From contig NZ_CBDDIE010000003.1 of NCBI RefSeq assembly GCF_965228805.1, positions 3,596,001 through 3,660,000 of the forward strand: 64,000 bases of DNA. The letters are read 5' to 3'. Position numbers and translations under genes: made by a program. Within the stretch, counting starts at the first letter, position 1. Each line of letters begins with the position of its first letter. The notes beneath the pieces are model-generated. The model was not told the DNA's origin, made no database searches, and saw nothing but the letters and a program-made list of their open reading frames with translations. The stretch is from JASBTN01 sp965228805 (GTDB lineage: Bacteria; Pseudomonadota; Alphaproteobacteria; Rhodobacterales; Rhodobacteraceae). Of this stretch, positions 43,899 to 53,554 are shown one piece after another.

Positions 43899-45062
43899 AT
43901 GAAGACCATCACCACCACCGAGGCGCTCGAGGAATTCTGTACCCGCGCCGCCTCGTACCCATACGTTACCGTCGATACCGAATTCCTGCGCGAACGCACC
44001 TATTATTCAAAGCTGTGCCTGGTGCAGCTGGCAGTGCCTGGCGAGGATGACGACGAGGACGCAGTGCTGGTGGATCCGCTGGTCGAGGGCCTGTCGCTGG
44101 AGCCGATGTATGAGCTCTTCCGCAACGAGGACGTGGTCAAGGTCTTCCACGCCGCGCGCCAGGATCTTGAGATCTTCTTTGTCGAGGCCGACGTCTTCCC
44201 AACGCCGCTCTTTGACACCCAGGTTGCCGCCATGGTCTGCGGTTTCGGCGACCAGGTCGGCTATGAGACCCTGGTGCGCAAGATCGCCAAGGCGCAGCTG
44301 GACAAGTCCAGCCGCTTTACCGACTGGTCGCGCCGCCCGTTGACGCCCGCACAGAAGAATTACGCCATCGGCGACGTGACCCACCTGCGGGTCATCTATG
44401 AATGGCTCTCCGCCGAGCTGGAAAAATCCGGTCGCGCCAAGTGGGTCAAGGAAGAGCTGCGCGTTCTGACCGATCCGGCGACCTATACGATCGAACCGGG
44501 AGAGGCCTGGAAACGTCTGAAAACCCGTACGAATTCCGGCCGCTTCCTGGCCGTGGCACGGGAACTGGCACGGTTTCGCGAAGGCTATGCCCAGGCGCGC
44601 AACATCCCGCGCAACCGGGTGATGAAGGACGACGCGCTGCTTGAGCTCGCCTCGACCAAACCGCGCAACATGCAGGAACTGGGCCGCTCGCGCCTGCTTT
44701 TGCGCGAGGCGCGCAAGGGCGAGATCGCCGAGGGCATCCTGGCCGCCGTGGCGACCGGGGTGGACATGCCCAGTGACCAGATGCCCAAGCCGCAGAACGG
44801 CGGCAAGGAAAAGCTGCAGGTGAACCCGGCCCTGGCCGATCTGCTGCGCGTGCTTCTGAAAGCGCGCTGCGAACAGGAGAAAGTGGCGCAGAAGCTGATT
44901 GCCTCGGCCGCCGATCTGGACGCGCTGGCGGCAGGCAAACGCGATGTGGCGGCGCTCAAGGGTTGGCGCGCCGAGGTCTTCGGCGAGGACGCGGTGCGGC
45001 TTTGCGATGGCAAGCTGGCGCTGGCGGCCAAGGGGCAACATGTGAAGGTGATCGAGGTCTGA
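43899..45062 (+). CDS. rnd: Ribonuclease D
   Basis: 387-residue 3'-5' exoribonuclease for tRNA 3' maturation. The DEDD domain comprises YVTVDTEFLRERTYYS (first two acids), VKVFHAARQDLEIFF (third) and NYAIGDVTHLRVIYEWL (Tyr/Asp of ExoIII). Two HRDC-like domains (about 205-290 and 300-375) follow. Length is normal. A strong terminator follows the gene. Confidence 0.93.
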   Translation: MKTITTTEALEEFCTRAASYPYVTVDTEFLRERTYYSKLCLVQLAVPGEDDDEDAVLVDPLVEGLSLEPMYELFRNEDVVKVFHAARQDLEIFFVEADVFPTPLFDTQVAAMVCGFGDQVGYETLVRKIAKAQLDKSSRFTDWSRRPLTPAQKNYAIGDVTHLRVIYEWLSAELEKSGRAKWVKEELRVLTDPATYTIEPGEAWKRLKTRTNSGRFLAVARELARFREGYAQARNIPRNRVMKDDALLELASTKPRNMQELGRSRLLLREARKGEIAEGILAAVATGVDMPSDQMPKPQNGGKEKLQVNPALADLLRVLLKARCEQEKVAQKLIASAADLDALAAGKRDVAALKGWRAEVFGEDAVRLCDGKLALAAKGQHVKVIEV

Positions 45063-45096
45063 TCACCTCCCGGCGCCAGAAACATGTGCCAACAAG

Positions 45097-45122
45097 AAGG
45101 GCGGTCCTTTGACCGCCCTTTG
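45097..45122. terminator. Terminator between rnd and the convergent lipoprotein gene
   Basis: AAGGGCGGTC-CTTT-GACCGCCCTT, a perfect 10-bp stem followed by TTTG on the plus strand; it could serve both directions. Confidence 0.8.
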
Positions 45123-45145
45123 TCATTTGCTGATGTCACCTGGGC

Positions 45146-45604
45146 TCAGCGGCGTGCAACCATGCTGTTCCCGGCGCCCTGAACACGGATCTGGCTGACC
45201 CCGGTCAGGGCGATATTCGACAGGAAGGCTGCCACATGGACCCGCCGCGAATGGGGTGTGCTCGTGCGGGTTCCGGCCCGCGAGGGCGTGATACGGAACA
45301 TGTAGGTCACGACGCCGTCCTCGGGGGCACCATCGTTTTCGGGCACCAATTCGGCATCCCAAAACCCCTGGCGTGGCGGCAGGCCTTCGGCATGCACGAT
45401 GACACCGGACGGCGTCTGTTCGATACGCAGCGACGTAACCTGCGCGATCGCCTCACGGAAATCCCGGTCCTCTGCGTAACCTTCAGGCGGCTCGAGCACG
45501 ACAAGGTCGCCCCGGTTGCCCGTGCTGAAATTACCAAATCCGAAACCGCCGCAGCCCACAAGCGCCGACAGGGCAGCAACAGACAGAAACAGACGTGCAA
45601 GCAT
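45146..45604 (-). CDS. Hypothetical lipoprotein
   Basis: 152 residues. MLARLFLSVAALSALVGCGG has a lipobox LVGC, giving a mature lipoprotein with a Gly-rich start. The rest is beta-rich (VTSLRIEQTPSGVIVHAEGL) with no known motif. GGGGGAAG precedes the ATG. Function unknown. Confidence 0.65.
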   Translation of the reverse strand: MLARLFLSVAALSALVGCGGFGFGNFSTGNRGDLVVLEPPEGYAEDRDFREAIAQVTSLRIEQTPSGVIVHAEGLPPRQGFWDAELVPENDGAPEDGVVTYMFRITPSRAGTRTSTPHSRRVHVAAFLSNIALTGVSQIRVQGAGNSMVARR

Positions 45605-45728
45605 GACTTCCCCCTATGAACCTGCATTGGGGTTAGCCGATGGAAACGGAATTGAAAAGCCATTCCTGTCGGGTCTGGACCTTTGACGCACAAAGGCCTA
45701 GGTCAATCTCAGCCGAAAGGAGACCCGC

Positions 45729-46145
45729 ATGGCCAGTGCCGCCTTTGAAGAGATCGTCGAAGATTTCGATTTTCTGGAAGATTGGGAAGCCCGTTACGCC
45801 CATGTGATCGACATGGGCAAGGCGATGCCCGCGCTGGAGGACGCCTTCAAGGTGCCCGCCACCAAGGTCGATGGCTGCGCAAGCCAGGTCTGGCTTCTGC
45901 CCGAGATTTCCAGCGGCACGTTCCATTTCCGCGGCGACAGCGATGCGCTGATCGTGCGCGGGCTGATCGCAGTCTTGGGCGCGCTTTACGACGGGCTGAG
46001 CCTGGGTGACGTGCTGGCGGTGGATGCCCCGGCCGAACTGGGCCGCTTGGGCTTGGACGAAGCACTATCCTCGCAGCGCTCCAACGGGCTGCGCGCCATG
46101 GTCGAACGCATCCGCAAACTGGCCGCCGAGGCGGTCGCGGCCTGA
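45729..46145 (+). CDS. sufE: SufE-family sulfur acceptor
   Basis: 138 residues. FEEIVEDFDFLEDWEARYAHVIDMG opens the SufE fold, and KVDGCASQVWL carries the acceptor Cys at 50, which takes persulfide sulfur from a SufS-type desulfurase for Fe-S assembly. The other suf genes are not nearby, as is common in Rhodobacterales. Confidence 0.92.
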   Translation: MASAAFEEIVEDFDFLEDWEARYAHVIDMGKAMPALEDAFKVPATKVDGCASQVWLLPEISSGTFHFRGDSDALIVRGLIAVLGALYDGLSLGDVLAVDAPAELGRLGLDEALSSQRSNGLRAMVERIRKLAAEAVAA

Positions 46146-46230
46146 CCCCCTAAACCATCGAGAGAACGCAACCGAAACCCGACACGGATTTCGGGTCATT
46201 TGCCGTGTCGGCAAACGGGGTCCGTGTGCT

Positions 46231-47553
46231 TCACCCCGCCAGGATCAGCTCCACCTTCAGCCCGCCTAGCGCCTCGCTGTCACCCAGACGCAACCGCCCG
46301 CCGTGGCCGCGGGCGATGTCGTCGGCGATGGCAAGGCCCAGTCCCACGCCGGGGCCTCGGTCCTGATTGCGGGCCGCATCCAGCCGCGCGAAGGGTTTCA
46401 GCGCCTGTTCGCGATCCCCGGGGGCAATGCCCGGCCCGTCATCCTCGACCACAAAACGCACATCGCGCCGCCCGGTGACGACCGACAGGCGTGCCATTGA
46501 ACCGTAGCGGTTGGCATTGGCCAGCAGGTTCTCCAAGGCACGGCGGATCGGCACCGGGCGCATCGGCATCTCACCGACCTCTTCCAGGACGCCCAATTCG
46601 ACCACCAGCCCCGCCCGCGCCGCATTCTCGGCCAGTTCATGGGCCACGGTGACAGGGTCCACCGGCTCCGGCGTGCCCTCCAGCGCGTCAGAGCGGGCGA
46701 AGCTCAGGAACTCGTTCACCAGACGCTCCATGTCCTCGACATCTTTCTCCAGCGCCTCGCGCGCGGCCGGGTCCTCCAGCAGCGAGAGTTCCAACCGCAT
46801 CCGGGTGAGCGGCGTGCGCAGGTCGTGACTGACACCGGACAGCATCATCGTGCGCTGCTCCATCTGCCGTTCGATCCGCGCACGCATGTCCAGAAACGCC
46901 TTGCCCGCCGCGCGCACCTCGGTCGATCCCGCCAGCCGATAAGATTCGTTGCGGCCCTTGCCAAAGGCCTCGGCCGCGCGCGCCAGACGGCGAATGGGGC
47001 GCAGCTGATTGCGCAGGAACAAATAGGCGATCACGGTCATGAGCAGCCCCGTCAGCACCATCAGTACCAGCAATTGGTGGGGATTGGAGGCCGACACACG
47101 CTCGCGATCAAACCGCACAAGCATCGGTCCATGGGCCGTTTGGAGCCCCAGGACCACCTGTCGACGATCATTGTCCAGAACCACCCCCGTGACGCCGGAC
47201 AGCCCGCCCCGCAGGCTGCGCGTCACAACACCGCCGGTCAGATCCCGCCACAACCGCTGATCCCCTGTGGGCACTTGCCCGGGCAAGGTCACCTGCAACG
47301 CCAGAGGCTCCAGAAACGGCTCGATCGCACTGCGGGCCGCAGCCACATCCGGCGCATCGTTTACCTGTCGCGTCAGGTAATCCAGTTCCACCACCACCGC
47401 ATCGGTCATCTGTACCGTGATACGGTTGAAATGGCGCTGGATGAAGCCCACGGACACCACCAGTTGGATCGACACCACCGGAACGATCAGGATCAGGGCA
47501 GCCCGCCCATATAGCCCGCGCGGCATGAAATGTTTGAGCCAATCGAAGAACAT
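46231..47553 (-). CDS. EnvZ-like sensor histidine kinase
   Basis: 440 residues. TM1 (about 15-36), a periplasmic domain (40-150), TM2 (about 158-180), HAMP (RNQLRPIRRLARAAEAFGKG), the HisKA box MLSGVSHDLRTPLTRMRLEL, and HATPase_c boxes (NLLANANRYGS, VEDDGPGI, GPGVGLGLAIADDIARGHGG). The OmpR/EnvZ class is clear. A response regulator gene is not adjacent. ATG 47553 is chosen because upstream in-frame residues are not signal-like and overlap the divergent gene. Confidence 0.82.
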   Translation of the reverse strand: MFFDWLKHFMPRGLYGRAALILIVPVVSIQLVVSVGFIQRHFNRITVQMTDAVVVELDYLTRQVNDAPDVAAARSAIEPFLEPLALQVTLPGQVPTGDQRLWRDLTGGVVTRSLRGGLSGVTGVVLDNDRRQVVLGLQTAHGPMLVRFDRERVSASNPHQLLVLMVLTGLLMTVIAYLFLRNQLRPIRRLARAAEAFGKGRNESYRLAGSTEVRAAGKAFLDMRARIERQMEQRTMMLSGVSHDLRTPLTRMRLELSLLEDPAAREALEKDVEDMERLVNEFLSFARSDALEGTPEPVDPVTVAHELAENAARAGLVVELGVLEEVGEMPMRPVPIRRALENLLANANRYGSMARLSVVTGRRDVRFVVEDDGPGIAPGDREQALKPFARLDAARNQDRGPGVGLGLAIADDIARGHGGRLRLGDSEALGGLKVELILAG

Positions 47554-47641
47554 GTGGCGACAGTAGGACGCGGGGTTCCGCTTGCCAATGCCCACCTGCC
47601 CCGCGTCAATACCCGCACCCAACACCGGGAAGGAGAATCGC

Positions 47642-48574
47642 ATGGCCATGTCCGCAGAACAGGTCCGGGAGATGATGAAGGGCGCCCCGCCCGTGGGCGT
47701 GCTGGAGCCGCTCGAGCCGGGCATCCGCCGCATTCTCGCGCCCAATCCCTCGCCCATGACCTATTGGGGTACGAACACCTATGTGGTCGGCGAGGAGCGC
47801 GTGGCGGTGATCGACCCGGGCCCGGCGGATCCGGGCCACATGCAGGCAATCCTCGACGGGCTTGCTCCGGGAGAAGAGGTCAGCCACATCCTCGTCACTC
47901 ATGCCCACCTCGACCACTCCCCCCTCGCCCGCCCGCTGGCCGAGGCCACCGGCGCCCCCGTGCTGGCCTATGGCGACGCGCTGGCTGGTCGCTCCGAAGT
48001 CATGGCCAAGCTGGTCGCAGGCGGGCTGACCTCCGGTGGTGAAGGGGTGGACGCAGCTTTCCGGCCGGATGAAACCCTGGTCAACGGCGAGGTGATCCAT
48101 GGTAACGGCTGGACACTCGACACGCTCTGGACCCCTGGGCACTTCGCCAATCATCTCTGCTTTGCCCTGGGGGACGCAGTCTTTACCGCAGACCACGTGA
48201 TGGGCTGGGCCAGTTCGCTGGTCTCGCCCCCGGATGGCGACCTGACCGCCTTCATGGCCTCCTGCCATACATTGGCTGCGCGGGCGGACCGCATCTACTA
48301 TCCGGGCCATGGCGCTCCCGTGATCGACCCCGCCGCGCGCATCGACTGGCTGATCACCCACCGCCTGGGCCGCGAAACACAGATTCTGGCCGCCCTCGCA
48401 GCGGGCCCGGGCACCGTCACCAGCCTGACCGAAGCGATCTACACCGACACGCCCGCCTCCCTGATCCCGGCCGCAAGACGCAATGTTTTCGCCCATCTGA
48501 TCGACCTCACGACCCGCGAAAAGACCCGCGCCGAACCCACCCTGTCGGAGGCCGCAGATTTTTCTCTCACCTGA
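47642..48574 (+). CDS. MBL-fold metallo-hydrolase
   Basis: 310 residues. THAHLDHS is the dinuclear zinc motif HxHxDH; TPGHFANHL and TADHVMGW supply the further His and Asp; YPGHGAPVI the last His. A C-terminal winged-helix-like domain of about 60 residues matches the LACTB2/RNase-like MBL branch, which may act on nucleic acids or thioesters. GGAAGGAG before ATG 47642 sets the start. Confidence 0.85.
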   Translation: MAMSAEQVREMMKGAPPVGVLEPLEPGIRRILAPNPSPMTYWGTNTYVVGEERVAVIDPGPADPGHMQAILDGLAPGEEVSHILVTHAHLDHSPLARPLAEATGAPVLAYGDALAGRSEVMAKLVAGGLTSGGEGVDAAFRPDETLVNGEVIHGNGWTLDTLWTPGHFANHLCFALGDAVFTADHVMGWASSLVSPPDGDLTAFMASCHTLAARADRIYYPGHGAPVIDPAARIDWLITHRLGRETQILAALAAGPGTVTSLTEAIYTDTPASLIPAARRNVFAHLIDLTTREKTRAEPTLSEAADFSLT

Positions 48575-48597
48575 GCGAAAAAAGTTGAAAAAACCTC

Positions 48598-48626
48598 TGG
48601 ACGCCCCCGACCCGCAGCGCTATATC
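48598..48626 (+). promoter_or_regulatory. Promoter of tRNA-Asn
   Basis: TGGACG (48598-48603), a 17-bp spacer and TATATC (48621-48626), 12 bp before the tRNA 5' end. Confidence 0.55.
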
Positions 48627-48638
48627 CCCCTCCACAGT

Positions 48639-48713
48639 TCCGGCGTAGCTCAGCGGTAGAGCAGTTGACTGTTAATCAATTGGTCGTAGGTTCGATCCCT
48701 ACCGCCGGAGCCA
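48639..48713 (+). tRNA. tRNA-Asn(GTT)
   Basis: 75 nt including the encoded CCA. The acceptor arm TCCGGCG pairs with CGCCGGA; anticodon loop CTGTTAA (anticodon GTT); T-loop TTCGATC. Base composition drops right after its 3' end, marking the attachment site of the island that follows. Confidence 0.97.
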
Positions 48714-48721
48714 AAAGTTTC

Positions 48722-48757
48722 AAGGGCTTAGAGAGAGATCTCTAAGCCCTTACTCTT
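48722..48757 (+). terminator. Strong hairpin after tRNA-Asn
   Basis: A perfect 13-bp stem, AAGGGCTTAGAGA/TCTCTAAGCCCTT, with a GAGA loop, followed by ACTCTTTT. It is consistent with termination of the tRNA transcript. The remainder up to 48997 (including AGGTACAGCTTAGGTACAGG) holds no gene. Confidence 0.75.
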
Positions 48758-48997
48758 TTCTAGGTACAGCTTAGGTACAGGATTCACGTTGTTTTGAAGT
48801 GATTTTCTATGTTCAGCTACGAGCAGAACACCCGGCCCCACGGTCGGTCACCGGCACTTTATAAAGAGAGCGAGGCTGATACCCACCAACGCTCTCCTAA
48901 CTCCCGGGAGACGGACGTCACTCTCTACGCTTCTTTCTCAAAATGATGATCCCATGAATCGAATTGGCGAGCCCGATTGGAAATCGCCAAACGTAGC

Positions 48998-50539
48998 CTA
49001 GATGAGACCTTTCAATGTCTCCAACAGTTCAACAAACTTCGGCCACCAAATTGGAATTTTTCCACTCATATAAACAAGGAAGCTTTCGAGTATAGTTTTA
49101 CCGTTCATAATCCAAGAGACAATGTCGTGCGCCAGGATAGCCTCAACACCGATTTGTGAAACCTGCGCACCAACCCTCCAAACCTTCTGAACAATCTTTG
49201 CCAAGAAGTTCCAGACAGCCCCATCAGCCTCGTGGTCGGAAATAGCCTTCGAACCAGTGGGAACCTGTTCGTCCAACATTACGCTATTTAGGTACGACTT
49301 AGCGTCTGCGTGCAGCACACCTTCACTTAGGTCTAGGTCCAGTATTACCGCCTTCGTGGGGCGATCCCCTCTGCTGTGTGGAGCGACATCCAAGAAATTT
49401 CTCTTAAGGCTTTCAAGTTCCAGTGCACCAGGAAGCCCCAAGAAGAAGACGCCGTGTGTCTCCAACAAGTCCAACAAATCAGGGGCAACAAAAGGCGGAA
49501 GTACTTCTGCTGTTCGCTCTTGCTTCTGCGCCAAATCATGAGCTTCGTATGCCGACCTTAGTGCGTTTCCGGTAGACCACAAACCAGACAACGTCGTTTC
49601 TGAAATCGGCCTAGCTAGTTGGGCCCTATATCTCTCCAAGCGATCGCTTAGAACTGCGCACTGATTGGAGCGTTTGCACGCTTCGATTAGGCGTTCAGTT
49701 TTTTCGATGCAGTGATTTTTCAGCTCAAGGCCGGTTTCGTCAAGTTCTCCGAGTTGCTGCGCCTTCAACTCAACAGGTGCATTGTCCGGAACAACAAATG
49801 TCTGCGCCCCAGGCACTTCTTGAGGAGGAAGATCCCGTAAAAACCCAATGGCGGTTTGCGTTCGTTTTTTGTCACTCGAGATTTTGGAAATCCAATGAGC
49901 ATCAAATCTTGTCTCAAACTCGGTACCTTGGAAGCTCAATCCTGATTTCTTAATACTCCCGTAGGGCATGTGCATTGTCATTCCCTCACCGGACAGGCTC
50001 AGATTCTCAGCTACGGGGTGAAGATCAACCACAGGGCAGCCATCAAGAAACAGCGTGTCAATTCTTTCAAGCTTGGACAGAGGCGATATATCTCCAACCT
50101 GAGTATACCCGATTGCAATGTTTCGCAAACGAGCCAAGTCGCCCAGCGGATAAACCTCTGAAAACGAAGTGTAGTTTAGGTTAATCGTTTCTAGGTTTTC
50201 TAGTGCCCCAATGGAGGTGAAATCCTTGGCAAGTGACAAGGACAAGTCCAACCTTCTCAGGTTTGCAAGTGATTCAATGGGAGATATATCAGAAACGTTG
50301 CATCTACTTAGATCAAGTTCCAATAAACCACCGAGAGACGAAAGCACTTCAACATTTTTGATCTTTGTGTTCTTCAATGAGAGGCGTTCAATTGCGCGAT
50401 TATCCCGCAGCTCTTCAGGCAATCGAGTTAAGCCAGAGAACTGTTCATAGTGCAAGTTCAACACCCTAACGCCTGATGATATCTGCTTTCGCAGAAAGGA
50501 AAGCGCTTCTTCAGAAATCCCGTAGTCTGTACTTCCCAT
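48998..50539 (-). CDS. Leucine-rich repeat protein with hydrophobic C-terminus
   Basis: 513 residues. About six LRR units lie at residues 45-180 (RLSLKNTKIKNVEVLSSLGG, LLELDLSRCNVSDISPIESL, then LRRLDLSLSLAKDFTSIGAL). The middle is charged and helical. The C-terminal 80 residues hold hydrophobic segments (AVWNFLAKIVQKVWRVG, ILESFLVYMSGKIPIWWPKF). Low GC. It is the first gene after the tRNA and is read toward it. LRR domains typically bind proteins; a recognition or immunity role is a guess. No signal peptide. Confidence 0.65.
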   Translation of the reverse strand: MGSTDYGISEEALSFLRKQISSGVRVLNLHYEQFSGLTRLPEELRDNRAIERLSLKNTKIKNVEVLSSLGGLLELDLSRCNVSDISPIESLANLRRLDLSLSLAKDFTSIGALENLETINLNYTSFSEVYPLGDLARLRNIAIGYTQVGDISPLSKLERIDTLFLDGCPVVDLHPVAENLSLSGEGMTMHMPYGSIKKSGLSFQGTEFETRFDAHWISKISSDKKRTQTAIGFLRDLPPQEVPGAQTFVVPDNAPVELKAQQLGELDETGLELKNHCIEKTERLIEACKRSNQCAVLSDRLERYRAQLARPISETTLSGLWSTGNALRSAYEAHDLAQKQERTAEVLPPFVAPDLLDLLETHGVFFLGLPGALELESLKRNFLDVAPHSRGDRPTKAVILDLDLSEGVLHADAKSYLNSVMLDEQVPTGSKAISDHEADGAVWNFLAKIVQKVWRVGAQVSQIGVEAILAHDIVSWIMNGKTILESFLVYMSGKIPIWWPKFVELLETLKGLI

Positions 50540-50596
50540 CTTGCTACCAGCTTGGTGTCCAATTCGACTGTACGTTGACAGGCTTGGTGTGCTCTG

Positions 50597-51385
50597 TCAC
50601 TGACCTTTTCGGGGGATCAGATTGAGTTCCAGGTTTGGGATGCCCCAATGCCCCCTGAAGCCCTGCGAGTCGCGCAGCACTTTGTAAGCTCGTTTCTTCT
50701 GCACCGTGCTGGATAACGAACTGTCAGATCTTGAGGCTGGACTCGTCCGTTCGCATTCCATTGCGTAGAAGCGATAACCCTTCTGCCCGTCCCGATCATA
50801 TTCAACCCCGTAGAGCGCATCAGGAATAATGTGGGTGCTGCGCCCGTCCAGGATCACAGGCACGGCAAGCGGGTTCTTAGCGCTCTGGGTCGCCTCGGGC
50901 GCACGGGCCAGGATTTCATCTACGGGCACGAAGCGCTGGCCTTCGGTCGCCAGTGCTGACAGCTCGATTTCCAGCAGCTCTTCAATGATCATCATCGTGT
51001 GCAGAAACTGGGGGCTATAAGACTCACGCGAGCGGCGGGAGAAGGTCACAGCACGAAGTGGGAGCTCTCCTAGCGCCTCCAAGTACCCTACCCCCTTAGT
51101 CGTGATTTCATAGAGCATCGGTGTCGCCCTAGCGTCGAATAGCGGCGCTTGGAGTTGGGGCCGATTGAGATAGCCAGTTTCATGAAAGAGATCACCCAAC
51201 CGTTCAACAAATCGTTTCTCTGACTTGGGCTTAAAAATCCGCATCAAGTGATCCTGACGCAGGTAGCGATACCGATAGAGCCAGCGCAAAATCTCCTGAT
51301 CACGAGGCGTCAGACTCAGACGCTTGCCACGCGGACTGCGTTCAAACCGGCTACGCCGCCCCAGACTGTCCTTTGCTACAGCCAT
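50597..51385 (-). CDS. Replication-relaxation family protein
   Basis: 262 residues. LTPRDQEILRWLYRYRYLRQDHLMRIF is a winged-helix start typical of the Replic_Relax family (plasmid and ICE proteins involved in DNA processing or transfer). DALYGVEYDRDGQKGYRFYAMECERTS is the nuclease-like C-terminal part, with an ExK-like acid. Its 5' end overlaps the ATPase gene by 10 nt; this two-gene pairing is common in alphaproteobacterial islands. Confidence 0.78.
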   Translation of the reverse strand: MAVAKDSLGRRSRFERSPRGKRLSLTPRDQEILRWLYRYRYLRQDHLMRIFKPKSEKRFVERLGDLFHETGYLNRPQLQAPLFDARATPMLYEITTKGVGYLEALGELPLRAVTFSRRSRESYSPQFLHTMMIIEELLEIELSALATEGQRFVPVDEILARAPEATQSAKNPLAVPVILDGRSTHIIPDALYGVEYDRDGQKGYRFYAMECERTSPASRSDSSLSSTVQKKRAYKVLRDSQGFRGHWGIPNLELNLIPRKGQ

Positions 51386-53544
51386 GGCATCGGCTCGCCA
51401 TCATCCTGCGGAGGATCGGCTTCAGGTTCATCGTCAGGCCTCTCTGCGGCCTCCTGCGCCCCTTCCCGCAGCTTGGAGTGATGCACGGCGTAGCGAGCGC
51501 GCATTTCACTCAGCAGCGCCGCGTAGTCAGTATCACTCATACGAGGGCTGTTCTCCATCTGCCCAGGCACAATGCTGATCGACAGGGCACGTTTGGTTTG
51601 CCCCTTGATGAAAGCCGCAAAGCTGAGCTTTTCCTGTTCTGTGATGAACACGGCATCACAGCGCAGATCGTTCGAAAGAGCGCGAGCATCTTTAGCCGAC
51701 ACCCCACCAGCAAACTTGATGGCGGTATTCGCGGAGATGGCATCCTGCAAGCGAGGCTCAAGCTGGCCCAAGAACTGATGCGCCAACACCATGCCAACAT
51801 TGTACTTGCGGGCTTGGGACAGAATGATACCGACATTCTTGTCAAAATAGTCGCTGGCCTCATCCACATAGACAAAGGTTGGGGTGCGATCAGCTTTGGG
51901 CAGTACGGCCCGTTCCTGTGCCGCCTGTGCAATCATCGCAATGAAGAAGCGACCAAAGATCTCCGTCCCCTGCTCTTTCAGCAGATCCTTGGCGGTGTTG
52001 ATCAGGATAACCTTGCCCGCGTTCATCTCGGCAAATAAATCAAGCTTGCTTTTGGGGTGGCTAAACATCCGCTCCATGGTTTGGTTTTCCAAGATCCCAT
52101 AGAGGCGGCGCACGACCTGGCGCTTGGTGGCAACGAACTCCTTGCCGTTGAACTCAGTGTCAAAGAAGGCCCGCGCCGAGCCTTCGAGCTGGTTGATGTA
52201 GGTTTGGTATTTCTCGCCGCCGCCATCTTCCAGCAGCTCGCGCAGCGTGTGGATCGTCGCCCCCGGAATACGCAACAACAGACGGGTGATGTAGCGAAAG
52301 ATCACCGTTTGCTTCTGCGTCATGCCCGCATCCAACAAAGACCCAAGCACGAAGTCATAGAGCTCCAAGATCGAGTTTGTCAGGCGTTCTCGATCTAGCG
52401 GAGCGTATTGATCAAGCCGCTCAAGCCCCGCATCGAACAGATTGAGTGCGACCGGCCATTCAAGGTCAGTTGGATCGATCAGCACCAACCGATCCGCCAA
52501 AAGTTGCCCAGGCGCGAAGACATCCAGCCGCGCAATCGTATTGATCAGATCACTTTGGCTATCCATGACGATGATCGAGGCCTCGCCATCGGCCACCGCT
52601 TCAAGATCCCGCAGGATCAGACTTTGCAGCGTTTGGGTTTTGCCGTGCCCACTTCCTGCAACAATATGCATGTGCTCAAAACGGGTGGCCGTGGGCAAAT
52701 AGACCGGCACTCGATGATCCAGCAATTTGAGAAGCGGCGTCCCGCCCAGATAGATCCGCGCGCAGCCCCCAGCCTCTACAGCACGGTTCTTGGTGGGTAG
52801 TTTGAGTTGTCGCTCACGACTGCCTTTGCCTGGCAACCCGCCAGAGGCCACCAGAGCATTCTTGTGCAATCGCCCTCTCAGATTCTGACAGATCTTCAGT
52901 GGCTCCAGATCAGCGGCAAAGCTGGTCTGAATCATCCGCTCCACCTGCGCAGGCATATCCGGGATCATATCGGAGAGCTTGGCAGTAAAGGCGAGTTCTG
53001 AGTCTGTGGTATCAGCCACCTCAAGCAGGCTGGGACAAGCTTTGACCAGAGGCTCAATCAACGAGGCAAGATAGCGCACGGTCAGCACAGACGCCTCATC
53101 ATGCTCCGCACAAAAGGCTCCGATCCGCCGCACTTTGTCTTCCCAAGTCCAAAGCTCAGATTGCGGCGCGGATGGGTCTGGCAGCGGCGGAATGGCCTGC
53201 CATCCTTCAAGGCGGCACATGTCGGCCATGAAGCTCACTAGGCGGTCGCGGAAGGGTGATGGGCCACCTTCTCCGCCGACAAGGCTCAAAGCCCCATCCA
53301 CAATCCAAACAGCCCAGGCACACAGATCGTCATCAGTTTCAATCCCAGCGGCAATTTGCTGCGCGCGGACTTGCTGCCCAAGCGCAAAGGCTTCCTTGTG
53401 TTCTTTTGCAAATTGCGAATCCGCAATGCCTTGTCGGAAGTCTTGAGAGATTGCTTCACCAACGCCCCACCCTGCAAAAGCGGTACTGAAGCCGCCTCCA
53501 ACAAAGCGGCCAAGATCAACGGCGATCTTAAAGCGCTTATCCAC
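51376..53544 (-). CDS. VirD4/TraG-like conjugative transfer ATPase
   Basis: 722 residues from GTG 53544 (AGGGG ahead). Walker A GSGHGKTQ lies at about 297-304, Walker B is TFVYVDEASDYF, and ISANTAIKFAGGV with AHQFLGQLEPRL fits the HerA/VirD4 hexameric ATPases that bring DNA to a secretion channel. The N-terminal 200 residues carry only weakly hydrophobic segments, unlike classical coupling proteins with two clear helices. No relaxase is beside it. Confidence 0.8.
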   Translation of the reverse strand: MDKRFKIAVDLGRFVGGGFSTAFAGWGVGEAISQDFRQGIADSQFAKEHKEAFALGQQVRAQQIAAGIETDDDLCAWAVWIVDGALSLVGGEGGPSPFRDRLVSFMADMCRLEGWQAIPPLPDPSAPQSELWTWEDKVRRIGAFCAEHDEASVLTVRYLASLIEPLVKACPSLLEVADTTDSELAFTAKLSDMIPDMPAQVERMIQTSFAADLEPLKICQNLRGRLHKNALVASGGLPGKGSRERQLKLPTKNRAVEAGGCARIYLGGTPLLKLLDHRVPVYLPTATRFEHMHIVAGSGHGKTQTLQSLILRDLEAVADGEASIIVMDSQSDLINTIARLDVFAPGQLLADRLVLIDPTDLEWPVALNLFDAGLERLDQYAPLDRERLTNSILELYDFVLGSLLDAGMTQKQTVIFRYITRLLLRIPGATIHTLRELLEDGGGEKYQTYINQLEGSARAFFDTEFNGKEFVATKRQVVRRLYGILENQTMERMFSHPKSKLDLFAEMNAGKVILINTAKDLLKEQGTEIFGRFFIAMIAQAAQERAVLPKADRTPTFVYVDEASDYFDKNVGIILSQARKYNVGMVLAHQFLGQLEPRLQDAISANTAIKFAGGVSAKDARALSNDLRCDAVFITEQEKLSFAAFIKGQTKRALSISIVPGQMENSPRMSDTDYAALLSEMRARYAVHHSKLREGAQEAAERPDDEPEADPPQDDGEPMPWL

Positions 53545-53554
53545 CGTTCATCCC

